Shown piece after piece: positions 12,131-20,752 of a stretch of DNA of 21,711 nucleotides. Source of the stretch: a virus; the IMG/VR virus record IMGVR_UViG_3300007734_000464, positions 1 through 21,711 of that record. One strand, given 5' to 3'. The notes under the pieces are model-generated. The model saw only the letters and a program-made list of their open reading frames with translations, made no database searches and was not told the DNA's origin. How positions within the stretch are numbered: the stretch's first letter is position 1; each line of letters begins with the position of its first letter. The position numbers and the translations under genes were made by a program.

Positions 12131-12364
12131 TCATTTGTCGGCTTTTGCTTCTAGCTTGTCAAAGATGCGCTCTAGCGTTGCGTCGATCTTGTCAAACCGG
12201 CTTTCAATGTCGGTCTTTGAGACGTAGTTTTTGGGCAGATCAATCTCAATGGCCTTGATGTCAGCTTTAAGGGCTTTCACCGAATCCCATATTTCCTTAC
12301 ACCACCAACCAATAGCAACAAGCAATATGCCTGCAACAAAGTTAAACATTGCTTGGTATTCCAT
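12131..12364 (-). CDS. Membrane-anchored coiled-coil protein
   Basis: A 77-residue protein with one transmembrane helix at about 7-22 and then a charged helical region with heptad spacing (DSVKALKADIKAIEIDL and IESRFDKIDATLERIFDKL). This single-anchor plus coiled-coil form is seen in inner-membrane spanins and in some tail-associated proteins; the call is uncertain. The ATG at 12364 follows the upstream stop by two bases and is preferred over an in-frame start at 12415 inside that gene. Confidence 0.58.
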   Translation of the reverse strand: MEYQAMFNFVAGILLVAIGWWCKEIWDSVKALKADIKAIEIDLPKNYVSKTDIESRFDKIDATLERIFDKLEAKADK

Positions 12365-12366
12365 AA

Positions 12367-12627
12367 TTAAACTTTTGGGTATTTGTTTTTGACGGTTTGA
12401 ATAGTTGCTTTCCACGCATCCATGCCGCCGTGGTACATCAAATCAAGTTGATCAACTATAGACGGGTACTCAGCAGCGCGTTTGTATTTGTACGCATTGG
12501 GGTCTACCCAAGCAGCAACTGCGGCAAGGTCAATTTCTACCTTGTTGCCGTTTTTGTCAAACGCGCCAGCGCCATCATCAATCGTGACAACTTGCGAATA
12601 AAGAGCATATATTGCTTCGTGATTCAT
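12367..12627 (-). CDS. XkdW-like tail-associated protein
   Basis: An 86-residue protein. MNHEAIYALYSQVVTIDDGA at the start and RAAEYPSIVDQLDLMYHGGM near residues 50-70 is a pattern common in short phage proteins encoded right after tail fibre genes, often annotated as XkdW-like. It may assist fibre assembly. It overlaps the fibre gene as ATGA. Confidence 0.7.
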   Translation of the reverse strand: MNHEAIYALYSQVVTIDDGAGAFDKNGNKVEIDLAAVAAWVDPNAYKYKRAAEYPSIVDQLDLMYHGGMDAWKATIQTVKNKYPKV

Positions 12628-13817
12628 GCTGCTATCTCCATGACAGTAATTGTCGATGCTATTCGGGCAAAACTTGCAGAATCCGTATCGGTTTGTGTTC
12701 GATTAAAGTAAAAAGTCCCAGAGCCAAGTTTAAATTGAATTTTATAAGTTGTTGCTGATGTTGTTGCTGGAGAATCTAAAAAGTGAATAGCAAACGGGCC
12801 TAATTGACTAGCATCTGAAGAATAGCTATTAGTGCTTGCAGTTGTTCTGCTACCCGCTGTATCTCCTATGGAAATTGCAGTAGAACCTCTTAACAATTGA
12901 ACTACAAGACTACTCACTCCAACTTGACCCATACCCGCGCCAGTTACATGAACAAGAATTTTGCTTGTATTTGATGTTGGCGTAATGCTTACAGACATAC
13001 CAGTAATATCTGTATATGTGCCAGTAACAGTAGATGTAAATGTATCTGTTTTAGTTGTGCTTACAACTTGCAATATTTTTCCACCAGTTGGTGTAGACCA
13101 TACAGGCGCAGAACCGGAACCAGCAGAAGTCAATACTTGACCAGCTGTTCCAGCCGCACTTGTTAAAGTTAATGCCGTAGTGATATTTGGAGATGCAAGA
13201 GTAGGGCTAGTCAATGTCTTGTTGGTGAGGTTTTCAGAACCCGCAAGAGTTGCCAATGTGCCTGTGGTTGGGAATGTGACATTGGTTGCCGCTGTAGCGG
13301 TCAAGGTCAATGAATACGCGCCTGATGTGGCAAGGGTTGCGCCGTCCGCAATGGTCAGCGTTGCAGCCGTTGCAGGCGCTGTGAATGCAACCTTGTTAAT
13401 GCTGGTTGCCGTAGCCACGCCCAACACTGGGGTAATCAATGTCGGCGTGTTGTCCAACACCATTTTGCCCGTGCCGGTCACCGCTGCTGATAAGGTCACG
13501 CCGCCATAAGTAATTGTGCTTGCAAAATTAGCCAACCCACCAACCCACAACGCCTTGGCAATACCTACACCGCCCGCTGTAATTATTGAGCCTGTGGTGG
13601 TGTTTGTAGCGTCTGTAATGAGGCTTGAGTTGATGCCTTGTGCAAATGGGATTCGCACGGTGGTCGCCGTCTGCCCGTCCTTTGTGATTGCGGTGGACAA
13701 GCCGGTGGCTAAGTCTGCGGTCAGCGCATTAAATGCGGAACTGCTGATAACCGTGCCGGTCACCACGGGCTGACCCGAGGTGTTAATCTGAAATGTGCCG
13801 GAGCCGTTGTAACTCAT
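12624..13817 (-). CDS. Tail fibre / receptor-binding protein
   Basis: A 397-residue protein rich in Thr, Ser, Ala and Gly without charged stretches, typical of fibre shafts. LAGSENLTNKTLTSPTLASP at about 190-210 is a widespread phage fibre motif. The C-terminal 150 residues, from about KILQVVSTT onward, look like a separate beta-rich head domain (GTYTDITGMSVSITPTSNTS, then SKILVHVTGAG), which probably binds the host surface. The DNA encoding this head is much more AT-rich than the shaft, suggesting it was exchanged. The gene lies upstream of the lysis cassette and four bases after the ejection-type gene. Confidence 0.8.
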   Translation of the reverse strand: MSYNGSGTFQINTSGQPVVTGTVISSSAFNALTADLATGLSTAITKDGQTATTVRIPFAQGINSSLITDATNTTTGSIITAGGVGIAKALWVGGLANFASTITYGGVTLSAAVTGTGKMVLDNTPTLITPVLGVATATSINKVAFTAPATAATLTIADGATLATSGAYSLTLTATAATNVTFPTTGTLATLAGSENLTNKTLTSPTLASPNITTALTLTSAAGTAGQVLTSAGSGSAPVWSTPTGGKILQVVSTTKTDTFTSTVTGTYTDITGMSVSITPTSNTSKILVHVTGAGMGQVGVSSLVVQLLRGSTAISIGDTAGSRTTASTNSYSSDASQLGPFAIHFLDSPATTSATTYKIQFKLGSGTFYFNRTQTDTDSASFARIASTITVMEIAA

Positions 13818-13821
13818 GGTT

Positions 13822-15552
13822 TCACCTTTGTTGCTGTGCTAGTGCTTCTTGATTAAGGCGCAGCCATTCATCAAGTCCGCTTTGTTGGTTGCCCGCTTGC
13901 CCTGCTAACAGAGCCGCCATCTTAGCTTGCTGTGGGGTAATTTGAATGCTAGGAATTGCTGGGACGTTTTTTATTGGGTTGTAAGGCGATTGCGCCGCCG
14001 CAGTCAATGCGTTTTGTGCTTGCGCCGGAAGTGCGCTGTAAGCAGCGCCACCAATGTTTTTTGCTGTTTGAACTGGGCTTGATAGCGCATTAGCCATCTG
14101 CCCGTATTTGTATGCCGTTTCGCCAACAACCCTGGGGCTAGATGACAAAACATCAGCAACAGCCAAAGCTGGGCCACCCGCGCCATATGCCAAATAAGCT
14201 GTTGGAACATTAGATACGCTTTGCAATCCGCGAGGTGTCAAGCTGTTCATGGCTTGGCCTGCCAATGCGGGCATCAAGTCTATGCCGCCTGCGTTTGACA
14301 ATTCTTGCGCCAAACTGATTCGCCGCCCATAGTTGGTGTTGACATTGTTTCGCATCAGCGATTGCAACTTACGCATTGCAGTGTCGGAAGATGCTTTGTC
14401 GCCCAATGACAATGTGCGCTCAATTTCGTTGATCAAATCAGACGATTCGCTGTAGCCCTTCATCACTTGGGCATAGGTCGGCGCTTGTTTGCCAATCTCA
14501 GATTTGACCGAATCGTAGACTTGTTTACCAGCAGCGTATGCAGTTTTTTCTTCTTTTCCTAATTTGCCAAAATATTGCCAAAGCGTTTGCTTTAGGGCAT
14601 CCATAGCTTCCGGCGTGTGGTACTCAGCAGGATTAGAATTTTTCCAATTTTCTACTTCTGCTTTCATGTTTTGCAAAACATCGGCGGCAGTTGGGTCTTT
14701 GACTTTGCCCTTGTAATACGCCATGCTTTCCGCATTTTTTAGCGCATTGTCAATGCCGGTGAAATCAAGAACAGTCTTGTCGTTTTTGATGTTGACCATG
14801 CCCGACCGATAGTCTTTCATTTTGTCGGCGTTCATCTGAGCCAAATTTGCTTTGGCATCATCCAAAACTTGTAGAGACGGCACTTTGTCGCGCATATTCT
14901 CTAAAAAGGTTTGATTGCCTTCCGCACCAGCTTTGATGGCTTGATTGATTGGCTCCATGCCAACACCTGACTTTGCAGCCAAGTAGCCTTTTCCAATAGT
15001 TTCAGCGCCTTTGCCAACAGCTTTGGTGGCGGCAATGGCTTGGGTAACCGGATTGAGAACGTCCGATGCCTTGGTCAATATGTTGCCAGCCTGCGCTGTT
15101 TTTGCACCAATATTGGCGGCTTTTAACCCTGCGCCAGCACCACCGGCAAGCATTGAAACATCGCTCAAAATGCGAAATGGGTCTTCTTGTACAGTTTGCT
15201 TAAAGCCTTGGGTTGAACTGTAAGGCTTTACCAATTCTTGACCAACAACATTGGCAGTTTGAATAGCACGTTGTTGCGCTGCGGGGTTAACTTCAATGGC
15301 GTTGATGCCGCGCTGTACGGCGGCAGGCATGGCGTTGTAAAACCCACCAGCGGCAACATCAGCAATGCCTCTTGCGGTCTGTACGGGGCTTGAAATGGCC
15401 TCTACCAAACCATCAATTACATTTTTCTTAAAACTGCCAGGCGCATTAGCCAGCATTTTCATTGTGCTAAATGGAATTGGCTCAACAGACGCAACATCCC
15501 ATTGCGGCGGCGCAGCAGGCGCTACAGATACAACTTCCCATTGGTCTGCCAT
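13822..15552 (-). CDS. Large virion protein, probably an ejection/internal protein
   Basis: A 576-residue Ala-rich helical protein without membrane-protein or enzyme motifs. Its N-terminal repeats (QWEVVSVAPAAPPQWDVASV) show an internal duplication of a Trp-Glu/Asp-Val-x-Ser-Val unit. The middle holds long helices and glycine-rich hydrophobic patches (AGGAGAGLKAANIGAKTAQA). Such proteins in short-tailed phages are ejected with the DNA to form the trans-envelope channel; I infer this from size, composition and position between tail and fibre genes. It shares one base with the preceding gene (TAATG). Confidence 0.58.
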   Translation of the reverse strand: MADQWEVVSVAPAAPPQWDVASVEPIPFSTMKMLANAPGSFKKNVIDGLVEAISSPVQTARGIADVAAGGFYNAMPAAVQRGINAIEVNPAAQQRAIQTANVVGQELVKPYSSTQGFKQTVQEDPFRILSDVSMLAGGAGAGLKAANIGAKTAQAGNILTKASDVLNPVTQAIAATKAVGKGAETIGKGYLAAKSGVGMEPINQAIKAGAEGNQTFLENMRDKVPSLQVLDDAKANLAQMNADKMKDYRSGMVNIKNDKTVLDFTGIDNALKNAESMAYYKGKVKDPTAADVLQNMKAEVENWKNSNPAEYHTPEAMDALKQTLWQYFGKLGKEEKTAYAAGKQVYDSVKSEIGKQAPTYAQVMKGYSESSDLINEIERTLSLGDKASSDTAMRKLQSLMRNNVNTNYGRRISLAQELSNAGGIDLMPALAGQAMNSLTPRGLQSVSNVPTAYLAYGAGGPALAVADVLSSSPRVVGETAYKYGQMANALSSPVQTAKNIGGAAYSALPAQAQNALTAAAQSPYNPIKNVPAIPSIQITPQQAKMAALLAGQAGNQQSGLDEWLRLNQEALAQQQR

Positions 15553-16382
15553 TAGTTCACCTTTTCCGGTTTACCGTTTGTCAAAGTCCATTGCTGCCCG
15601 TTCTTAAAAGTTGTAACGTGGCCTTCTTTTAGCGCGGCAACGGGTGGTGCAGCAACGGGTGCTGGCGAAAAATTGGATGGTGCAGATTGAAAATTCTCTA
15701 CATTGAAATTTGCTTTTCCAAGGTTTTCAAGGGTGTTTTTGCGTTTTGCCTCAATCAATGCCGCACGTTCTTCCATCCGTTTTTTAATCATTGACGGGGT
15801 CATGCTTATATCGACTGTTGTTGCTTCCCATGACTTTGTTTCGCCAGGAGTCAAAGATGCACCATATAACGCATTACGGGCAATATTGTCATTGGCGTTA
15901 TACGATTTCCACCAATCGGCTTGCGCTTCTTTATCACCGCCAAATGTGCTTGCCATTGTGTTAGCAATGTCACCGGCAAATTTAACTTTGTACCCGCCAT
16001 ATTCCGGCCTAAATGTTTCCAATAAACGTGTTTGTGCACCAAGTGAATTGTCTATTGCCGTGATTTTTTCTACTTCACCTGATGGCAAATCACGCTTTTT
16101 GACAGGCGCTGCCGCTTCCCGTTGTGCTTTATCAGTTTCTTCTCGCGCCTTTGCCATGCGTTGATCAAATGCTTTGGGGCTTTCGTTAGCTTGACGAGGC
16201 ATTGGCGCTGCAACAGCGGCAGGCGCAGCACCGCCAACTACTGATTGCATGGCAGCAACCAATGGATCAGGCGCTGCCGCCGCAGCAGGCTGGGGCATTA
16301 CAACCGGCGCAACACGGCGGGGCGTAGCCGCTGGTGCAGCGGGTGCGGGCGTACCATAAAGATCATCGTACAAAGCCATCAT
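15552..16382 (-). CDS. Virion-associated protein with Ala/Pro-rich N-terminus
   Basis: A 276-residue protein. Residues 1-60 are Ala/Pro-rich and probably unstructured, the middle is helical and charged (about 60-130 and 200-230), and the C-terminus ends with a small GHVTTFKNGQQWTLTNGKPE beta segment. Function is not recognised; position suggests another ejection or tail-interior protein. The ATG at 16382 overlaps the previous stop as ATGA. Confidence 0.57.
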   Translation of the reverse strand: MMALYDDLYGTPAPAAPAATPRRVAPVVMPQPAAAAAPDPLVAAMQSVVGGAAPAAVAAPMPRQANESPKAFDQRMAKAREETDKAQREAAAPVKKRDLPSGEVEKITAIDNSLGAQTRLLETFRPEYGGYKVKFAGDIANTMASTFGGDKEAQADWWKSYNANDNIARNALYGASLTPGETKSWEATTVDISMTPSMIKKRMEERAALIEAKRKNTLENLGKANFNVENFQSAPSNFSPAPVAAPPVAALKEGHVTTFKNGQQWTLTNGKPEKVN

Positions 16383-17908
16383 TGCACCTTATAGCCTTTT
16401 GCGACTGCATCGCGGGTTACTTGTTCAATTGACTTGCCGCTACGTTTTGCCACATCTGCAATTTCTGCGCGGGTGGTGATTTTTAGCGCAGCATCCGTTG
16501 CGGGTGCGGGCGCGCCACCTTGCAAAATTGTGAAGTTTGGCAATTGCGGTGTAAGTCCAGCAGGACTAAATCCTGGCACTCCTTCGTAGGCAAGACGCGA
16601 GGCAGCTTCTGCAATTCTGACTTTTAGGCTTGCCAAATCTTTTGGTGTAATGCCGCCAGCTTTGTTGATAAGATTTTCGCGCACCAATCCAGCAATTTGC
16701 GGAATGCTTTGCCAATTTTTTGGCAGTTGACCGGCCTCTGCCATGTCCGACATAAAGCCTTTGTATTGACCAGGAATGTCGCCCAATGTGGCAAGTTGCG
16801 CCTTGTCAACATAACGGGTAACCGGCTTTCCATTCTCATCGTTGGTTTCGATTTTTTCAAGGTTGTTGCGAATTGGCCCTTTAACTTGAGCATTTGCCAA
16901 ACGCTGATCTGCTGGCTGATTCATGTCAATAATGACAATATTTCCATCTTTTTCCACTTCGCTGTAATGAGGCGGCGTTTTTACGGCTTCTTTTTCAATT
17001 GCACCGGCTTGACGTTTTGCAGGATCAGTTTCGTTGAAATTTTCGTAATAAATCTTGCCATTTCGCACCACTTCTTTCCAAACAGGCGCAACAGCTTTTG
17101 CTTCGGCTGGTTTTGCGCCAGCAACAAAAGAAGCCGCTTTGTCTGCGGCATTTAAATTAATCCAACCAGCCACAGGTTTTCCATCAACTTCTTGGGTTGT
17201 TGCTTCCCAATGTGGTGCAAGTTTGTCCGCTTTTGCTGTGCCCGTAACCAATGGAGTAAGTGGGCCATTTATGCCAGTTTGCGTATACAAACTTTCGTTT
17301 GGCCCAAGTTTGACTTGTTTAGGCTCAAACTGCTGCAAATATCTAGCCATTGCCAATTGCTTGACTTCGGGAATGTCAATTCCTTTTAGCATCTCTGGGC
17401 TAATGTAACCCGCAGGAACTGCTGGCCTTGCAGAAATTGCGGCTTGGCCTGGCACAGCTTCTTTGCCTGCTACAGCGGGAGAAACTTCGTATTGCCCAAC
17501 TTCTCGCGGCATTCCATAACCGCCAAAACTTTTTTCAATTTGGGGAGCCATTACTGCTGGTTGCGCTGCAATAGCTTCTTGACCTGGCACGGCTTCTTGT
17601 CCGGCAAATGCTTCTTGCGCTGGTGATGACAATGCTCGCGCAAAATTTTCAAATTGCGTGTTGTACTTGTTGCGGTAATCGGTTTGCAATTTGGCGTAAT
17701 CTTCCCGCGCTTTTTTTTCTTGATATGAACCAAGACCAGCTTCTAAGATTTTTGCCAATCCAGCATAAGGACTAATTGGAACACCTGGCGTTGTGGGCAT
17801 TTGCAAAACTTGCGATCCTGATTCTTGCAATGCTTGCGCCATGCGTTGTCGCCGCGCAATTTCTTCCGCTTGTTGCGAGTAAGGATCAATTAAGTTGACG
17901 TTTGCCAT
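16379..17908 (-). CDS. Large virion protein with internal repeat
   Basis: A 509-residue protein with a helical N-terminus, a repeat region at residues 101-164, a central part with beta-strand-like HWEATTQEVDGKPVAGWINL units, and a helical C-terminus ending in RSGKSIEQVTRDAVAKGYKV. The ribosome binding site AAGGAAAA lies about eight bases before the ATG. It is probably part of the tail or ejection apparatus, by position; I do not recognise a specific family. Confidence 0.57.
   Translation of the reverse strand: MANVNLIDPYSQQAEEIARRQRMAQALQESGSQVLQMPTTPGVPISPYAGLAKILEAGLGSYQEKKAREDYAKLQTDYRNKYNTQFENFARALSSPAQEAFAGQEAVPGQEAIAAQPAVMAPQIEKSFGGYGMPREVGQYEVSPAVAGKEAVPGQAAISARPAVPAGYISPEMLKGIDIPEVKQLAMARYLQQFEPKQVKLGPNESLYTQTGINGPLTPLVTGTAKADKLAPHWEATTQEVDGKPVAGWINLNAADKAASFVAGAKPAEAKAVAPVWKEVVRNGKIYYENFNETDPAKRQAGAIEKEAVKTPPHYSEVEKDGNIVIIDMNQPADQRLANAQVKGPIRNNLEKIETNDENGKPVTRYVDKAQLATLGDIPGQYKGFMSDMAEAGQLPKNWQSIPQIAGLVRENLINKAGGITPKDLASLKVRIAEAASRLAYEGVPGFSPAGLTPQLPNFTILQGGAPAPATDAALKITTRAEIADVAKRSGKSIEQVTRDAVAKGYKVQ
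17417..17608 (-). repeat. Two-copy coding repeat in the virion protein gene
   Basis: Residues 101-119 (17608-17552) and 146-164 (17473-17417) of the 509-residue protein share the pattern (A/V)AGxEAVPGQxAIxAxPAV. The copies are similar in DNA too and are separated by about 80 bases of unrelated sequence. It looks like an unstructured Pro/Ala linker that grew by duplication. Confidence 0.7.
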
Positions 17909-17918
17909 TTATTTTTCC

Positions 17919-18809
17919 TTACGCAAATGCATATTTAGCGGCTGCACCACCCAAACTGTACATTCCTGCGGTGTTTGCATTTGCTGCTGCCATTTGTTGG
18001 TTGTAAGTATTTTGATCAGCTTGGCCTTTTGCTTGGGTAGCTGCAAAAATTGGCGTTGTTGCCACGTTTGTGCCTTGGTAAGCGCCAAATTGCGGGTTTT
18101 GAATCTGACTGCCGGACATCAATGCGGTGATCTCATTTAGCGGCATTTGACGCTGCTGAATAGCTTCTGCAAGCGCCTGCTGCTGTGCGGTGTTGGCAAA
18201 GGTTGCGCCGGTCGCAGCTTGGCTAAAGCCTTGGGCATTTGCGCCCATGTCCACATTGATGCCTTGCAATGCCGCTTGCGTGCGGGCATCGTTCTCTTGT
18301 TGTCCCAATAATTGAATGGCGTTGTCATAAGCCTCAGTTCCAGGCCGTAGTCCTTGGTTGATCAGTTGGGTTTCGGTGCTAACACGCTGCTTTGCCAATG
18401 ACGGCTCCAAACGCGACATGATGGCTTCTTGCGCCGTTGTTCCGGCGTTGACCGGCATCTTGGCAATGTTGCTTAAATCTAGCGAAGTTTGTACATCCGG
18501 CCCGCCAAAATTGAAACGCTTGTCAAGCACATCGCTTGCAAGGGTAGCGCCTTTGCCGCCAAGTGAGGCAAGCTGATATTGGACGTTTTGCTGTTCTTCT
18601 AGTGTTTTCTGCGCCTGCGGGGTCAGCGTTTGCGTAATGGTTGGTTGATCGCCATCATAGGACACCAATTGCGTACCGTAAGGCGTGTATGTGTTGGGAT
18701 TGTTCAGCTTAGACTGAACACGCGCCGTTTCGACGTTTGCCGCGCCTTGCTCTCTTGCAGCGCCTACATAGTCAGGCGTTGCGGGTGCTGCTGGTGCACT
18801 TTTTCCCAT
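17919..18809 (-). CDS. Podovirus-type tail/internal protein
   Basis: A 296-residue Gln/Ala-rich protein. MGKSAPAAPATPDYVGAARE at the start, followed by the NNPNTYTPYG segment and LTPQAQKTLEEQQNVQ, is a pattern I know from unnamed virion proteins next to the tail genes of podovirus-like phages. The C-terminal half is helical and rich in Gln/Ala. It is probably a DNA-ejection or tail-core protein. It starts 38 bases inside the end of the GNAT gene. Confidence 0.65.
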   Translation of the reverse strand: MGKSAPAAPATPDYVGAAREQGAANVETARVQSKLNNPNTYTPYGTQLVSYDGDQPTITQTLTPQAQKTLEEQQNVQYQLASLGGKGATLASDVLDKRFNFGGPDVQTSLDLSNIAKMPVNAGTTAQEAIMSRLEPSLAKQRVSTETQLINQGLRPGTEAYDNAIQLLGQQENDARTQAALQGINVDMGANAQGFSQAATGATFANTAQQQALAEAIQQRQMPLNEITALMSGSQIQNPQFGAYQGTNVATTPIFAATQAKGQADQNTYNQQMAAANANTAGMYSLGGAAAKYAFA

Positions 18810-19218
18810 ATCGATTCTCCAAATATTTGCATCGTTCCTTTGGCATGGTGAAAATTACCATGTCCCCATCTGCCATTGCATTCTTGATCCGCGCTTCTTC
18901 ATGGAAACCCATTTTTTCAACAAATCTGATGCTTGTGATGTTTGCGCTGCTGACCGGCACAATGATTTTGCCGACCTTGCAAACATTAAACGGGTAGTCA
19001 AAAATGGCTGCCAAGTAAGCCGGAGTCATTCTGCCGGTGACCGCAATGTGGCAAGTGATTGACTTGCCATGCCAGTTTTCGTAGATGACACCGGCGACAA
19101 ATTCGCCGTCTTTCTTCAACCCGATAGACCGGCTGCGCTCTTGAAAGTAGCCACCATCGACCTTTTTTGCAGTCCAAAAGCCTGCTGAATGGTCTGAAGT
19201 GATCTCAAAGGACACCAC
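18772..19218 (-). CDS. GNAT-family acetyltransferase
   Basis: A protein of about 148 residues with the GNAT fold signature: a beta-strand with GEFVAGVIYENW, the HIAVTGRMTPAYLAAIFDYP region, and IIVPVSSANITSIRFVEKMG near the C-terminal third, corresponding to the typical acetyl-CoA-binding and N-x-x-S-x-R-x-x-E-K-x-G-F motif. Its target is unknown. The start is uncertain: the frame begins at a TTG (19227), but GTG codons at 19218 and 19215 fit the GAGG ribosome site better. It overlaps the tail protein gene upstream. Such acetyltransferases recur in podovirus structural modules. Confidence 0.82.
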   Translation of the reverse strand: MVSFEITSDHSAGFWTAKKVDGGYFQERSRSIGLKKDGEFVAGVIYENWHGKSITCHIAVTGRMTPAYLAAIFDYPFNVCKVGKIIVPVSSANITSIRFVEKMGFHEEARIKNAMADGDMVIFTMPKERCKYLENRYGKKCTSSTRNA

Positions 19219-20752
19219 CAGCCTCAAACACCAAGTCGGTTGCGACCCATTGCAATTCTATACCCTGAGTAGCGGTGTTCAACGTGGGCGCAAAAGAATA
19301 TCCGATGCCGGTCGTTCCCTGCCAATCAGCGGTAGGGTTAAGTCCGCCGCCCCAATAGGCAACATCCCACAGGCCGCTGTCCCAAACCCCGTACGGCGAG
19401 GTGGAAAAACTAAGCTGAGCACTTTGGTCGGCAAGGTTGTAATCGACGTTTACATTGCCAAAAATTGCCGGTGTGCCGTTACTCAACAAGTGATAGCGGA
19501 TCATCTTGCATTGTTTTTGAGTTGCCGACCCGTAGTTTTGGAAACTCTGCAAGGCAAACCCGTTAATGTTGGATGTGTCATCAATCGTGCCATTCCACGC
19601 TTTGCCAACATAGCCATCGCCGCCAAAATAAGGGTCATCTTGCCAAATTTCCCAACAATTGGCATACCAACCGGTAAAATTACACCAGCTTTTTGTGATG
19701 GTGTTCATCACATATTGTTGTTCTTGCCCCGTAGCAATCGGAACATTCATAATCAGTTGGTTTTCCTTGGGGTAGTAAAGCAAACTCCACCCAAAGTTTT
19801 GTCCATAAGAACTGACCGCCTGGCTGACCGCATATTGGATTTTGTTGGTGATTGACACCCGAGGGTCAAGGCGGGACGATTGCAAGCTGCCAGACATGGG
19901 AACCACGCCGTCTTGCGTAATCATCAACAAATCGCCGCCGTACTTGAGCCAGCAGCGCCGACCGATAGGTGCGCCCACTTTCCACAAACCGGTCATGGAA
20001 ATGCCGCTTGGCGTTGTTGGGTCGGTTAATCGCCAAACCACCACTTCGCCATTGCTGGTGATGAACGCAAGATAATCGTCCATGCCGTAACCGGCATCCA
20101 GCGTCCAAGTCATCCCCGCCATGATGTAGCCACCATATTGGACAAGGCTGGTCATGTCTAACGACACCGCCGCGCCGCCAATGCTGTTGATTGGCAAATA
20201 CCATGTTTTCAGCGACCCGTTTTCTACCAACCACACACGATTTTTAAACAACGTGATGTTGGAGCAATTGGCGGTATCTACGCCGGTAATGTTGTAGGGC
20301 AACCCATCGCCGTCTTTGTGCCAAGCAGAACCATCATAAGTCCGCAGCTTGTCCGCACCATTAACGCACATCAAATATGACCCGCCTGTGGTGGTCATGT
20401 TAATGTATTGAAATTTGGCGTTGGATAGGCCGGTGACATCCGCAGAGCCAACCGCGCCCCCAGCAGTCACATCGTAGATTGAATCCACCGCCGCAGCAAA
20501 AAGCTGATTAGATGTGCCCGAACTGTACGCAAGAATAGACTGCACCGTGCCGGTGATGCCGGTGGCAAATTTGGTGTAGCCGTTTCGCAAGATGACCGAG
20601 TTTGTGCCAGGCCAAAAGTTTGTCAACGTGACCGCATCCATCGGCTCCATTGCGCCCAAAGCATCACGGGCATTCCACCCGCCAATAGGGGCAGCTACAG
20701 ATACCGTTTGACTGCGCTGAGTCGTTGGGGCTTTGCCAAATGATGCAAGCAT
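19205..20752 (-). CDS. Large podovirus-type tail protein
   Basis: A 515-residue protein starting at the TAATG junction (ATG 20752). The N-terminal VAAPIGGWNARDALGAMEPM and NFWPGTNSVILRNGYTKFAT segments are typical of a tail-hub or P22 gp10-like tail protein family found directly after gp4-like adaptor genes. The rest is beta-rich with repeated aromatic-Gly strands, as in beta-propeller or beta-helix tail proteins. It probably sits at the head-proximal end of the tail. The longer frame to 20788 would overlap the adaptor gene needlessly. Confidence 0.75.
   Translation of the reverse strand: MLASFGKAPTTQRSQTVSVAAPIGGWNARDALGAMEPMDAVTLTNFWPGTNSVILRNGYTKFATGITGTVQSILAYSSGTSNQLFAAAVDSIYDVTAGGAVGSADVTGLSNAKFQYINMTTTGGSYLMCVNGADKLRTYDGSAWHKDGDGLPYNITGVDTANCSNITLFKNRVWLVENGSLKTWYLPINSIGGAAVSLDMTSLVQYGGYIMAGMTWTLDAGYGMDDYLAFITSNGEVVVWRLTDPTTPSGISMTGLWKVGAPIGRRCWLKYGGDLLMITQDGVVPMSGSLQSSRLDPRVSITNKIQYAVSQAVSSYGQNFGWSLLYYPKENQLIMNVPIATGQEQQYVMNTITKSWCNFTGWYANCWEIWQDDPYFGGDGYVGKAWNGTIDDTSNINGFALQSFQNYGSATQKQCKMIRYHLLSNGTPAIFGNVNVDYNLADQSAQLSFSTSPYGVWDSGLWDVAYWGGGLNPTADWQGTTGIGYSFAPTLNTATQGIELQWVATDLVFEAGGVL

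Noticed and set aside
19199-19855. 218-codon plus-strand ORF opposite the large tail gene
   Set aside because: Antisense shadow of a well-supported gene with no ribosome binding site and no recognisable protein features.
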